Source: Varroa destructor (Eukaryota; Arthropoda; Arachnida; Mesostigmata; Varroidae). From it: a stretch of 64,000 bases of DNA. Within the stretch, counting starts at the first letter, position 1. Every line of letters begins with the position of its first letter. Where the stretch lies: positions 33,321,034-33,385,033 of the forward strand of contig NW_019211460.1 in NCBI RefSeq assembly GCF_002443255.2, written 5' to 3'. Below, piece after piece: positions 1 through 12,312 of this stretch. The translations under genes were made by a program, and so were the position numbers. The notes beneath the pieces were generated by a model. The model had not been told where the DNA came from, did not search any database, and worked only from the letters and a program-made list of their open reading frames with translations.

Positions 1-1054
1 GTAACTGAGGCATAATAATGAGGCCCGGCGTTGCCATCAAGTAAGCAGACCTTTGCCGTACCAAAGATGCATGAGCTTTTTGAGAAACTCGACTAGCTCG
101 TTGTCTGCGTTATTTCATTTGCGGCGAATAGTAGCAGATGCCCCTGTTGTTTATAGCAAGCACTACTGTCATCTCCTGTCTAAACCTACTTGACATTGGC
201 ACCGAACTGGAGAGAAAGACTCTCCAGGGCGACGCCATTTCCTCACCCGATCACTCTCGACTGGCGCTAGAGATAGAATCACGCCTCGTGTATGGCGGCT
301 GCAAAGTTCTGCAATATGCACGTAGAATTCGCCAGGGGGCGGCCTAGAGTCAATTCACATGGGACCAACTTTTTACTCAGTTTCTGCATTTTCTGTGTGT
401 GGGTTATGATTTTGTTATATATTACATGTGAAATGCCCACGAATGTTTATCGGTAGATCTCTCTTTCAAGCTCTGGCATCGTGAAAAAAGCTCCTCGATT
501 GCGGCGTCTGTCGGGCCCAGACACCTGGTCACTTTTTCGCTGACCTTTAGCGCTCAAGTGTTCGTCCCTAAAATGATTGCGCCGTCGGCATGCTGCGCTT
601 TTGCTTAAGGCCTCCTTACCTAACAGCTTTACCAATTCTCAATGGTTCCTGCTAGCTAGTTTCAATCCGACAGATTATTTATGCGCTCCCTGCAAGCGAC
701 GAAGTTGTCTGATTAAAAGTCAACCGTGTGACCAAGCAATCTTGAGAAGGATTTCTATTTTTATCAAAAGCATGCAAATCAGACTGAGAATTTAGAAAAC
801 GATTGCAACAGAGCATAAAGCATGACAAATTGCATCGTAAAGTTAACCAGAGAGAAGTAGTAGCCCTTTTTATTTATGTATAGTAAATTATAAATTTTTT
901 ACCTCTTGGTGTTTAGTCCAACAGAATTGTCCTGAAAACATAATTATGGTGCCTATTTATGCAATGAAAATATTTCACTATTTGCATTTTAGTTCATATA
1001 CCACAACATACAATAGCCACTTTATAGGATATGAATATACCCTTTATTTTGAAT

Positions 1055-1090
1055 TACTAATATTTATTTTGAATAGAATAAATATTAGTA
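1055..1090. repeat. perfect 14-bp inverted repeat, 8-nt loop
   Basis: TACTAATATTTATT (1055-1068) is complementary to 1077-1090. The stem is AT-rich; no flanking gene is seen. Confidence 0.85.
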
Positions 1091-2154
1091 GTGAAATAAA
1101 TTTCGTAACGCACAAAATATTATCAAGAAGTACTTATTAAGGCAAAACGAATTCTCTTCAGAGTCCCTCCTGTCAGAGTCCTGTTGATGGGCTCAGTTTA
1201 AGCGGAGTACCCAATAATGCTAATCCGCATACAATGCGTGTTTATGCTTCTCTATGGTATCGCTTACGGCGGTCCACAACCAGAGGGCGTGACAATCGAT
1301 GGATGGAACATAAATGAACCGATCAAAAGGATCATAATGAGGAGGCGTGAGTTCTCCTGACTTGTTAGGGCACCTATAGTATGTCGCCATAAGAGCGCCC
1401 ATCGTGAAACACATGCGTAATTTAAACTTCTATTTTAAGCGTGTTAAAAAGTCCTAGAAGAAAACAACGTAACGATGCTGCTTGAGGAAACTATTTATTA
1501 CGTAACATACGTATCAAAGTAATTCTGTGATTGCAACTTTCTCAAGTTACCGTACAAAGAGGTTGCTGGAAATTCCAGTTTAGGGTATGCGTCAGCAGGA
1601 GCTTGCAGTATTTCTTTAATAATCAGTTGAAATAGTTGTATGCCCTGAATAGACATTAAGATGGACAATCGTAAATCTCAGTTCTGGAAATTTTGATGAA
1701 CGATGAGAACTGCTGCCACAGGCCTGTTCAATGTACACTAACGAGCTTAGAAACAATAACGACGCTTTCTTTGTTGGAGACAAAGCAGCGGCAGTATCTT
1801 TGCCAACCACTCTGGCCGTGTTGTTATTATTTTTACTGTTATCGGCATACACCATGAACTCCCAAAGGAGTCGTTCATGCAATGCAACCAGTCAAAATTG
1901 GATCGACAGATACTAAAAAAACACTTCCCTTGCGTAATATAAGTTGTATGGGTTAGAAAAATAACCTTTGGTTAAGCCACACGACAGTACCACAGGTGAA
2001 AGTACTTTTTTTTTAATTTCTGGACCACAATTTTCAGGGCAGACTGAAAATTTGCTTCCAGAACAAAGGGAGATACAGAGTTTATGTACAGCTTGATAGA
2101 TTATAACATTCATATAGTTATAAATTTCTATTTGCTATTCGAAATTATTCTTGT

Positions 2155-2197
2155 TCTACTAATCAAGCGCCAGCGATGGTGGCGCTTGATTAGTAGA
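2155..2197. repeat. perfect 18-bp inverted repeat (hairpin), 7-nt loop
   Basis: The left arm TCTACTAATCAAGCGCCA (2155-2172) is exactly complementary to 2180-2197, with loop GCGATGG. Pairing stops abruptly outside the arms. The total of 43 nt is too short for an ordinary miRNA precursor. Confidence 0.9.
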
Positions 2198-4964
2198 TTC
2201 AATAGCAGGCTCAATCGCGGTTCTTAGATGTTCCAGTTTCACTGGTTTTCTGACGAAAATGAACTTTTCCCACAACAGAAGTCACGTCTGGGAATATCCA
2301 TGCGTTTCAAAGATGCTCACCAGGGTATGCTTTTACATCACAATGGTAAATGTGCAAATGTTCCATTTCTGCCGAAATCCTCCTAACCGCGTGATAAAAC
2401 AGATTTCTCCAATAATTGACATAAATCACTAATGATCGTGTATAAATTTTGTTGCAGCTCCTTGCAGTAAAAAAGGACATCCAACATGACGGATGACGGA
2501 GAAGGTAATTTACATGGTATAAAAATGATCGAACCTGGCATGAGCATGTTCATGTTCATGTTCAATCGTCGACATCTAACCGACATTATCAATCGACGGT
2601 TAATAGTCGCGTTTTCCTATAGTCTGATAATATAGATTGAGGATTAGTTTTCAATAGAAGAGAAAGTATATCATGGGCGTACTTAAGATAACTTGCATGT
2701 ACCCTCTAGATGATGACCTATCCTATCGAGAACAAATTTAGTGAGCAGCGTGTAGCTAAAAGATGATCTTCTGATTAGACTCTCTCCCTTTTTCTCTCAG
2801 CTTCACAACCTACTAGGCAACTTACGTTACTTACCTCAAAAGGTCATATAACTCTAGCTTGGATAAATGGTATCGCACGGAAGTCGTTGTGGTGAGTTAT
2901 CTCCATCTCATCCACCCTAGTTCATTTTAATAGAAGCCTTATATATTATAATTGACGAAAATATATATGCCGTGGACAGTACCTCGAGCCATATTGTCTC
3001 GCAGAGGGGTCACAGCAAAAAATCCGAGTAGAAAATTTAAACTGATACGATGTAAACACCGGAGCGACGTTCATCTGGAATGCGATACTATAATATAAAG
3101 GCTAAATAAAAAATAATTTTTGTATTAAACTAAATACACTCGGCAAGCGCTTGTGTATCTGTTCAAGATATTGTTTATTTTAGTTTATGGAAATTGGAAA
3201 ACGAAGATATCATTGGGGGAGCCAATCGAGGGAGTACCTTCAATGCTAATGAAGTTTCTGCAAAGCTAAATGAGGGTAGGTTCATATTTTTTAAAAGTGA
3301 AGCGGACATTTTCTATGAGAAAAATTTGACGGTCGTTGATAGCAAGGTGTTTATTTGTTTGTAGAAGAATAGATTTTGAGATTATTCAGTATAAATAGAC
3401 TGCAAAATGTTTCAATAGATATCGTTAAAACTCGAGTAATGGAAAAATCGACGTGGGCTATTCAGAACCGCGCTCTGATTTGCATATTTCTTAGCAGTTT
3501 CTCTGTTAGCCCGCAGTTTATTCCAAGGTAACACTATTTGACAAATTGAATGGATGTATATTAAATTAAAAAAAAATGAAAATCGGGACGGCCTTCTTTA
3601 ACGTCGGAGTCTCATGCGCTAGATTTTATTGGGTTTATATGAACCGCAGCCGCTAAAATGGGAAGCGTGCGTTCTAATGGTGTAAAATAACTGCGTATCT
3701 CTAATACATATGATCAACGTTCTGTGTCTTTGACGCAACTAAAAGCGGCAAAAGCTTCTAGGGGAACTACTGAGACGATAATTGAAAACCCTATTTCTTC
3801 TAGCTATGTTTGACTGAAAAAATGAAGCTGATCGTTTCGAACCTCCTCCAGGTAATTGAAAACTGTCAAAAATGATTGTTATTCAAATTATAAGTCGATT
3901 ATTTTTTAAATACGTATTTTTTTTTAATCGTTATAACTCTCAGTGAGATGATAGAGAAGCCAGTGCTTAATTATTTTGATAATTTCATAAGGTCAGAAAC
4001 CGGAAACACCTGGCTGCTCGGAGTGGTCCTGCTACAGATTTTTGCGATCAGTCGAACGTCGTATTATTGCAAAGAATAGAAAGATAAGACAATATATACA
4101 CCGCCTATGTAATATACCAGTTTTGTCATTTTTGATAATCGTATTGTCGAAAGTGAACACCATAAACATGTCAACCAGCATGTTTTATCAAAAACAAAGT
4201 CTTGACGGCTTAAATATCTTTCAACGCTAACTCGCGGCTGCTAACCCCTCAACGACGACAGATGTTGCCTTCGTCACTTCGCCATCAAGGGCCACTTCAA
4301 CTTCACAACGCAAGATCTACGTAGCAGATCTACACATCTTCCACCTTGTGAGCACTATACTAGCTACAGGCTGTACAAGAAGCGACATATTATGGGAGAA
4401 AAGTGAGTGTACAAGAGAGGCCAGTTTACAACAACGGCACGCCAAAAAGGGCACAAGCTTTAGGCAGGCGAAGAAGGAGGGCGAGGGGACTTCTACTGGG
4501 AGGCAAACACACGTCAGAACTCTTCAGCGCAAGAGCACAAGCGATCGATGCGACCCCGTTAAAGCGAAAGATTTCAAGAGCACATAGGGAGAGTAAATTG
4601 TAGCAGAGAACAAGCTACTGTGTACTATGTGCAAACTATAGCGGCTCATAGAGCACAGCCAAGCAGCTAGAAAGCAATGGCTATAATAATACAATTTATC
4701 TAATGTATTGCATGCATTGTGGCTTACACTGTTACGGTGCTAGAGTGATAATGCGTTCGACTATAGGCGATAGCTCTCTTCAGTCATTCTTTGGTCATTG
4801 GCTCAATAGCGAGCTAAATGTATTTTGCATTTCGCTTTGTTACACCGTTTACTGGACGCTACTGGCGGCGCTCGCTTCTACGCAAGCCCAAGTTCAAGGC
4901 AGCGAAGCGTTAGAGTTAAACTTATGTTTCGATCCGAGATACCCCTGGAACGGTGGCAGCAGCG

Positions 4965-5015
4965 ACAGCGGCGCCGCCGCCGCCACCGCCGCCGCCGCCG
5001 CTGCTGCTGCTTTTG
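4965..5015 (+). repeat. (GCC)n/(GCT)n trinucleotide tract
   Basis: GCC repeats grade into CTG repeats inside a GC-rich patch at 4.9-5.3 kb. All three frames on both strands stay open through it because of the repeat, so the poly-Ala and poly-Arg frames here are not evidence of a gene. Confidence 0.8.
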
Positions 5016-5335
5016 TCGCTGTCGTCGTCTTCGGTGTTCACACAGTGCACTGCCACTGTCCCCTGCTAACTCTAAAGATCGATTTCGAAACGCTCGAAGA
5101 ACCAAAGCAGAAGTCAGAAACGAAGGGGGGAGTGTGGCGTCGACGACATCGTCATGATTTCGCCGGTCCTGACCGCGGCTACTGCATTCTACCAAACAGA
5201 GGACGACGCAAGTGCCCTGATGGGGTCGTCGAGTCGCATTAGAATCAGCTAGATAGACCGCATAGACTGTGCGTAGCAAAAATGAACAAGAAGCGGTCGT
5301 AATGACGGCGCTAGCGTGACCAGTCTGTGACAGTG

Positions 5336-5608
5336 ATGCACTGTAGCAGATCGTCGCTGTTTACTGTTTGTCATCGCATTGTAGTTTCAAGTACAGACCC
5401 GATGGCGCCGCAAGAGGCTGCAGTTCTGTCGAGAACGAGCGGCCAGACCCTCCAGTTCTATTATGTCAGAAAACCGAGAAGAGGCCAAGGGAGAGAGCAA
5501 ACGGTTCGAGAAATGGACGAATAAGTGAATGAATTAGATGAGATCGAACAGATATTGGAGGATGCACCGCCACAAGAGCTAAGCGGCTCAGTGCTTAGCC
5601 GCCGGTGA
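5336..5608 (+). other. ORF interrupted by one in-frame TAA
   Basis: From ATG 5336 the frame runs to TAA at 5522-5524, then stays open for 27 more codons to TGA at 5606-5608. The part after the stop (NELDEIEQILEDAPPQEL) is acidic and helix-like. It could be a nonsense-inactivated exon or coincidence. No homolog is recognised. Confidence 0.2.
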
Positions 5609-6509
5609 CGCCGATTCCGATTGGCCAAAGCCGGGACAAGTGCTGGATATGATCCGCGACCATCAATAGATTGTCATCTTCTGATGACGACTGAATGTAG
5701 CGCTTTGCGAAAGAAATAGCAATAACAGTCAATAAAAGAGAGCAACTTCCGTCACTAGGAAGGAACAATGCAAAATAACCACGGTGCGAATACCCCATGG
5801 TTCTTTGCTGTATTTTCGGCATACGAGCATACCAGGTAAAGAGCCGATTGCTTTTGTGTATACTGGGAATGTCTACCAAGTGTTGCTAGGCGAGTGGAAC
5901 GTACATTTCCTCCAGGCCCAAGGTACCCTAGGGGTTATATCGATTAGTTTCCTAATGCATCTAAAGCCTAACCAGCCGGCCAAGACATGCCTTATCAGCA
6001 GATAAGTATGTGTTTTTTTTGAGGTTTATAACGCGAGAGGCTTAAGTTACATCCGGACTATCTGGGACAACGGAAAACATGAACAATGACCACCAACCAC
6101 AAGGCTCCGGAACTTAACGTTCTAATTTTTGGATTCTCACAGATGTCTACGTTTCTTTGAATGCACATACAAATCGCGCAAGTTTCAATAAGCAGAGCTC
6201 ATCCTGGAAGCCATATTTGGATTACCAAGGATGGTAACATAATTGTATTAGGAAAATGGCGGCTTGCATCATATAACGTAAGGAAAAAACTTTTATTCAG
6301 AAACATGTCTGTGGTTCCATTGTCGAGGCGAACTGCACAAAAAGAGAATTATTAAAATCTAAGTATGCGCAAAACTTGCAAAAAAAAAACCAGTCAGAAA
6401 CCGAAACAATATATAGCAATAAATATGCCCGATAAAACAACTAGTTTCGTTATTTTATCGAAAAGTCCATTCATATATGCTAGAAATACTAAACACAACC
6501 ATTCTATTT

Positions 6510-6675
6510 ATTCGAGATTTTACGTCCGGTACTGCCGTTAGACGTTCGGTTAGGGAACTCCAAATGAACCACCGTGTGTCTGCTTATGCCCTATGGGTTC
6601 AGAAGCAAGGCCACAACGTGTCCCTTAGATTAGCAGGCAAATACGTTACCCACGAAGCTATCACGAAAACCACTA
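6510..6675 (-). mobile_element. tRNA-derived SINE, copy 1
   Basis: One of three related ~160-bp copies in this window. On the minus strand it begins with a tRNA-like A box (TAGCTTCGTGGGTAACG) and has a degraded B-box region (plus-strand complement near 6595). It ends in a shared tail whose plus-strand form is TTTTACGTCCGGTA. Short reading frames across it are not genes. Confidence 0.65.
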
Positions 6676-7654
6676 AATATAACCTGAAACAACGAGAAAA
6701 CATACAAGAACGAAAGTAGCATTAGAAGCGAAATAAAATCGATGTTTTACCCTATATGTTCAGTTTTCTATTCTTACATAGGCTGTAAAGTTATTTTATT
6801 TATTCGATGTAAGTTTTTTAAAGGCAAATCCCTTTGATCTGCTTACCTCGATACGACCTACCGACCCATCTTCGACTTCCAGCTGCGAAATATATACCGT
6901 ATACGCTAGGGCTCATTCTGTTAGAATCTACACATACACTTGGAAGGTTAGGATGTGGCTAAGGTTTCGGCGATAAGGCTTGCACATAATATATGGACTA
7001 TTTAAAAAAGGTTCTTCTTGATCTTCGATTTGGATACCAGCGTCGAGCCGATGATACTAAACACCCGTCACAGAGGATAGCTTTAAAATCCTCTCGAGTT
7101 ATCACCTGTTGGCCTGCTTTGGCGGCTTGTGTGTTTGGAAAGTTCACGCTGCAACTATCCAGTTTTCTCAGATTATCACCTGGTCAGCTTTTCCCGACCT
7201 TGGTCTATTACAATGACACCTAGAAACAGCATTTCGATATTTGCCTTTGATCATCGCTACGCTCCCCTAACTAAGTTTATAATAGTAAAATCAAAGGAGC
7301 AAACGTGAACACAAGGACCGTATAAATATTCAGCATCATTGCCAATAATTCACCTCACGCTGCTAATTGACCTTCACGCTGGTGAGTAGGGCACGCGTGG
7401 CACACCTCCAGTACCACAAGCCTTGCTGTGCTAACTGAACGCACAAAAATAACTTCGAAAATATTGGGCAAACATAATGTCTGCGTGGATATGCTAATTA
7501 TTTCGTATAGGATCTATTTCCTAATGGCGTTGCTAATTTAAGGTTTAATCTAAATAATTGAGACTATAAATTTGATGTACACAAACCGACATGTCCCTTT
7601 AAAATCATGATAGCACTGAATTAATGTAGGCTATCCAACGCTAGTTGGCGCCGC

Positions 7655-7818
7655 ACCTTTTCGTTTCGAATTTTGCGTCAGGTATCGTCGTTAGGCCTTC
7701 AATCAGATGGCTGACTCCCAGTACGTCTGTCTATACCGGAATTTGAACCTAAACCAGAACTTACTCTAATATTAGCTGGCAAATACGTTACTCACTAAGC
7801 TATCACGGAGACTGATAT
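7655..7818 (-). mobile_element. tRNA-derived SINE, copy 2
   Basis: On the minus strand this copy keeps the best B box, GGTTCAAATTCC, about 45 bp after the A-box region (TAGCTTAGTGAGTAACG). The tail is TTTTGCGTCAGGTATCG in plus orientation, shared with copy 3. It lies just downstream of the predicted minus-strand gene that ends at 7944. Confidence 0.7.
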
Positions 7819-7943
7819 CCTGATCATACTATTCTTGCTCTAAGCAGTCAGCATGAGCCTGCGATACCAGTGTAAACAACATGAGTCTAAACTAATCAGC
7901 TAGACTATGTAGTGTGAGGATGCTATTCTATTTCAGAGCCTTC

Positions 7944-10409
7944 TCATTCAAGGACTTCAGAAGTAGGCCGGTAGATCAGCTCTTCTCTGACCAACCGCTG
8001 TCGCAACAGCGACAACTCATAAAGGTCACTGCTTTTTGTATCTAGAACAAAGTCAAAGAGAGTGTATGAAGGTGCATGTGAAACAGCAAACTCAACGCGT
8101 ACAATATATATACATATTTATACGGCTAACGGGTAGGACTTTATGCGCTAGCCATGTTCGGATTATGTCCTTATGCAATACATTTGGCCGTTACACTCAG
8201 CAATCGCTACCAGATCATGCTGAGTCCACGCGACGTTCACGTGGCCTCCGCGCGACTGCACGCTTCGTTGTTCAGCGCGTTGATCGCTTAGCGTTTTCAT
8301 TGCGACGCTTCTTAACTGGCTGCTACTGGAACGCTTACCTGTTATCCTTTAACAGTAGTACATTCCCAGTGCCTTCTTGGAGTTCAAGAGGCCATCCAAG
8401 CGGCTTTCCGCAGTATATGGGCGCTTTATTCCGGTATAACATTTGCCTGGCTCCCTCTTTGTTTTTCAAAATCTCCTCCTTTAAATACTGGTAGTCCTTT
8501 ATGGTCAACTTCTCTCTCCTATCTCTAGCTTCGAGCACGCAGATCGCAACCTGACGCCACTGGTCCTCACTATTATACCGACGGTTGTCTGCCTCTGGTC
8601 GGCGATCTGGGCGATAATTTTCACATTCCAGGTCCCATAATCCGTCCTCTGCAATCGAGCGGACATTGGCGGCTGGACGGACAATTGGCAGATCTTGACA
8701 ACGTATCGACTAAGGCGTGTATACATATATGACAGGCTAATTTTACACGAAACGTTGATATGCCTTATTAATTATTCCGATATTGTTTGAAGCTACAGGG
8801 AGTATTTCATAATAACAGAAACGATACTGTCAGTTGCCCTAACCTCAAGGAAGCGTCGTCAAGTGCTGAGGCACAAAGCACAACAAGAACCTGATAATAA
8901 CGAGAGAGAACAGTCGAGGCGCTGTGGGGTACGGCTTTCTGAGATACGAAACTCTTGCCGCTTATGTGACCTATTTCCTCCTCAGTATAGGTCTGGTTTA
9001 TTGGTCTCGATTACTTGGAGAGCAATAAAATACGATGTGATGCAGTTCTTAACCCTGACAAAGCCGCGGGGGTTACGCCTCCGTAATTTTCGCTCGCTGA
9101 TTTCTATATCCCCAAACGTTGTCGCAGCTCTATAGATGCAAACATACCGTATGATAGACAAAGCCCCTATGATGCAGCCTGATTGAACGGAGAACAAAAA
9201 CAATGTAAACGATGTGTGCACTGACTATTCATATCAACTTGGAGCAGGAATCTATACGGTGGTGGCTTACAAGTAATTTCGTTTATTATCCACGCACCGG
9301 ACTGTCGATGTGGCAAAAATATGGTGATCCATAAGGGGCATTGTAAAACAGATTCAAACATTGCTCGTCGATTGTCCAAAACTGTTCTGAAAAACTCCCA
9401 GATCACGATCACACTTTATAGTGTACTGGATACTTTTTAGCTGCTGGGAAAATCGAAATTGGGATTTGTATTAATTTTTTTTAAGGACAATAATGTTCTT
9501 CTTATTCTCTAAAGGTGATTTGCAAAAGTTCTCAACTTTCCCTTCGTGTGGGCATACTGCCTCATAACTACTCTTAGGTTTATAGCTTAAGCTAGCAGTG
9601 CATTTATAGTTTCTTATTCTTGATACCTATTTCCTAAATACACATGCGGCCGCAGAGCTATACGAATCTGCACTTTCGTATGATAGTGATACATTATTAG
9701 TTCCTCATACATAAATACTTCCGGTAAGACTCTGGGGCAGTGAGTCAAATTAGCCTCACTCTCAATGGCTGTATAGAACCGTTCCGTTCGTTCTACCAGT
9801 AGTCGGCAATTTCTTGTATCCATCCTGCAAGTAACATCAACGATGTTTCCCTAGGAAGTGAGTTTCTTCGTCGCCGCTAGGCATCGATACATGTGTGTGC
9901 GTCCACGGAGGAACAGCAGTGGTGGCTGCCGCACCGGCCATTATCATAACAGTGGGACTCTAGTTCGATAGCTACTTTATGTATGGGCACAGGCATTATC
10001 CGCCGACTCCATCAGCAGGAGTTGGAGGATAGACTGGCAACTAATTTTTCTCAATGATTCAGTGGCAAAGCGTTGCTACACTGTACGTTTCATCATGAAC
10101 TTAAGCGAACTCGATCGCAAAGCGGACGTGGGTAGTAGCACCCAGATCAGTTCTAGCCGAAAACCCAACCCACCCCAGTAGAGTACGACGCCATATTCAA
10201 GCACCTTATACTCTGCGATCACTGAATGTGCGACATTATGTACGTGATGATATCTCCTGAGTCGCTGTAGTCGCTCGCGCGGCAAGCGCCAATGCGACAG
10301 GGAGCATTTGACTAGTAAGATCGATTTATGTACCCTACCCATTCAAAGTAAAGCTGCTGCATTCGCCAATGACGCTCGTGGTAATGTCGGTCATGATAGC
10401 GTTGGTCAT
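7944..10409 (-). CDS. unrecognised spliced gene, six exons, ~286 aa (predicted)
   Basis: Exons in transcript order: 10409-10339, 9824-9627, 9178-9148, 8709-8339, 8286-8195, 8041-7944. They join as one open frame of 861 nt from ATG to TGA with consistent phases. Strong sites include TTACTTGCAG before 9824, CAATCAG before 9178, CG|GTATGTTTG after 9148, AACAG|GTAAGCG after 8339, and a pyrimidine-rich TTTGTTCTAG before 8041. The fourth exon is the clearest coding piece: residues 101-223, with NYRPDRRPEADNRRY, a charged helix at about 161-190, then CGKPLGWPLE. The last exon is a Leu/Arg/Glu-rich helix ending in PTSEVLE. There is no signal peptide, membrane segment or domain I know. Weak points are the start (an upstream exon at 10.43-10.6 kb is possible) and the 52-nt intron 8338-8287, whose acceptor is poor; skipping the fifth exon gives a short alternative C-terminus. 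A decaying pseudogene cannot be excluded. Confidence 0.5.
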
Positions 10410-11913
10410 GGCCGAACTCAGCAGATACTCATATACATGTAGAGCATAGGTCGTCGAACGCCGCCATTAGGCTGCGCCCGGCGGGCAGGCCCACCAGGGT
10501 AGATTTATTGGTGAAGATCAGTTGTCGTCTTTCTAGCTGACCTTCCGATCTTCCCGCTGTGACACAGCACGACATCACCTCGAGTGTGCTTCGACCGTGT
10601 GCATACTCAGCCACGGGTGATCATTTCACCACTCTAACAAAATGCACAGTTCTCAGTGCTTCTACCTTGCTCTGCAAACATATATAAGCTTTATAAGTAA
10701 ATTTTAAATTTCATGGCTAGCACTTTGAGATGGCAGGCTACAAAGCCTATCAAGCTCGGACACCCATTCGAAAGGACGCGTATGGGGCTCTACGTAGCCG
10801 GTTGAATCGCTCGTTGTTACCTCTGCAGTGTACGCATGAGCGCAGCACAGGCGCTTTTTGACGCCTTGTCGAAAGTCAGACACGCTCTCGACGGAAGGAC
10901 GAATCCGGTAAAGTTCATGTTGGCTCTTATTTCAACGGTTGTCAACGAAGAGAGTAAAGTAGCCGAAGGCCACGGAGAGCGCTAAGATAGAGTTTGAAAC
11001 GTTTATGACCGAGGGGTGCCTTCATCGTCGCTTCCGCCTAAGTTGTGATAGATTGTGCCTAAAATAGACTCGAATAATAAATGAAAATAGTCGGCATTTA
11101 TGCATGCCTTGATACTGTTGAGTGTGCCTGTATATATAGACTATTGTGCGATGAAATACACATTATTGAGGCACAAAACAAACAGCGAACTTCATGGGGG
11201 CAAGACAGTATTGTCGTTTAGGTTGGAATAATAAGAGTGGCCGTCTCAATGAAAATGATCGAGGTAGACTTTGATGACGGGCAAAACTCGTCATGGTAGC
11301 CTACTTCGACAAATCGTTGCGCACGAGTACTTGAATGTTAGCTTTTCAAAGAAAAAAAAATTGTATATACATTTATTACGTAACGTATAGCTTTTCGACA
11401 CAACCCTTGAAGAGGCGCTTAACTTGCAGAAGTAAAATAAGCTCACCATGTGCGATTGTAAAATTTGAAAAATGTAAAAACGACTTTTTGTTGCAAGGGA
11501 GCTCCACTTAGTGCTTGTGCAGAGTTACAGCAGTACACGTAGCTTTTTAATATAAATAGCTAAAATTTTTGGCTGAAAGTAATAACTTGGGTAGTGAACT
11601 TAGGTGCTCCCGGCTAGCGCCCTAAACCAACGAAAAACCGTACAGCTTGTGTTGCAAAATAAACTTCACAAATCGAGTTAAATACGATTTCGATTTTTTT
11701 TAAAACTTTAAAAAACGTTTTTAAAAAACAGACTTTCACATGCACGCTAATATGTTAAGTGTGCATGATTTGTCCTATAGTGTTTCAGTGATCCCTTGTT
11801 TGATATCTGCTAGGGCGGGTATACATAAGGGATCTCGGCAACTGTCTACTAAGAAATAATCTGGACCGGTGTGTAAAATGCGTTCCATATACGCATTTAG
11901 TTATTGGGGTATC

Positions 11914-11932
11914 GGGGGGGGAGGGGGGGGGG
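11914..11932 (+). repeat. G-run (8 G, A, 10 G)
   Basis: Eighteen G in nineteen bases, preceded by a separate GGGG at 11906-11909. It could form a G-quadruplex; it is also a typical site of sequencing length error. Confidence 0.8.
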
Positions 11933-12290
11933 TAGTACTATTATAAACCTATCAAATCCTGAACGGTAATTCGAATTATCTAATGATACGTATAGCGGCT
12001 TTTCTTAAATGACACGCGATGCTAACAAACGAGGTACTTCCTGTTTAAGACTTCGTGTAATATATATCTATAGTCGTAATGAATAAAACTCAGTGATAGA
12101 ATTGAACCAATTAACGATGCCAGTATAACAGAGACGTTTTAAAATAAGTAAAGCGGTCTCTGTTGGTCTAAATTAGGTGGCCTTACAGTTTAACGAACAA
12201 ATATAGCAACAAGATGCGAAATCCATTAGCTGTCCACTAAAAGCGGCGAAAAAATTCGAAATTAAATATTTCGAAACTGTATATAATATA

Positions 12291-12312
12291 TAGATAATAA
12301 TAATAATAATAA
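12291..12312. repeat. (ATA)n microsatellite
   Basis: About six ATA units in AT-rich intergenic DNA. A shorter run lies in UTP20 intron 14 near 62020-62035. Confidence 0.8.

Noticed and set aside
4703..5279. Three long overlapping frames with poly-Ala or poly-Arg
   Set aside because: They are open only because of the GCC/CTG repeat, which removes stops in every frame on both strands. No domain or splice signals.
6477..6719. 80-codon plus-strand ORF
   Set aside because: It spans SINE copy 1.
7655..7818. Possible minus-strand tRNA (A and B boxes)
   Set aside because: The acceptor and anticodon stems do not pair, and the sequence repeats twice more with a shared tail. It is a SINE head, not a tRNA gene.
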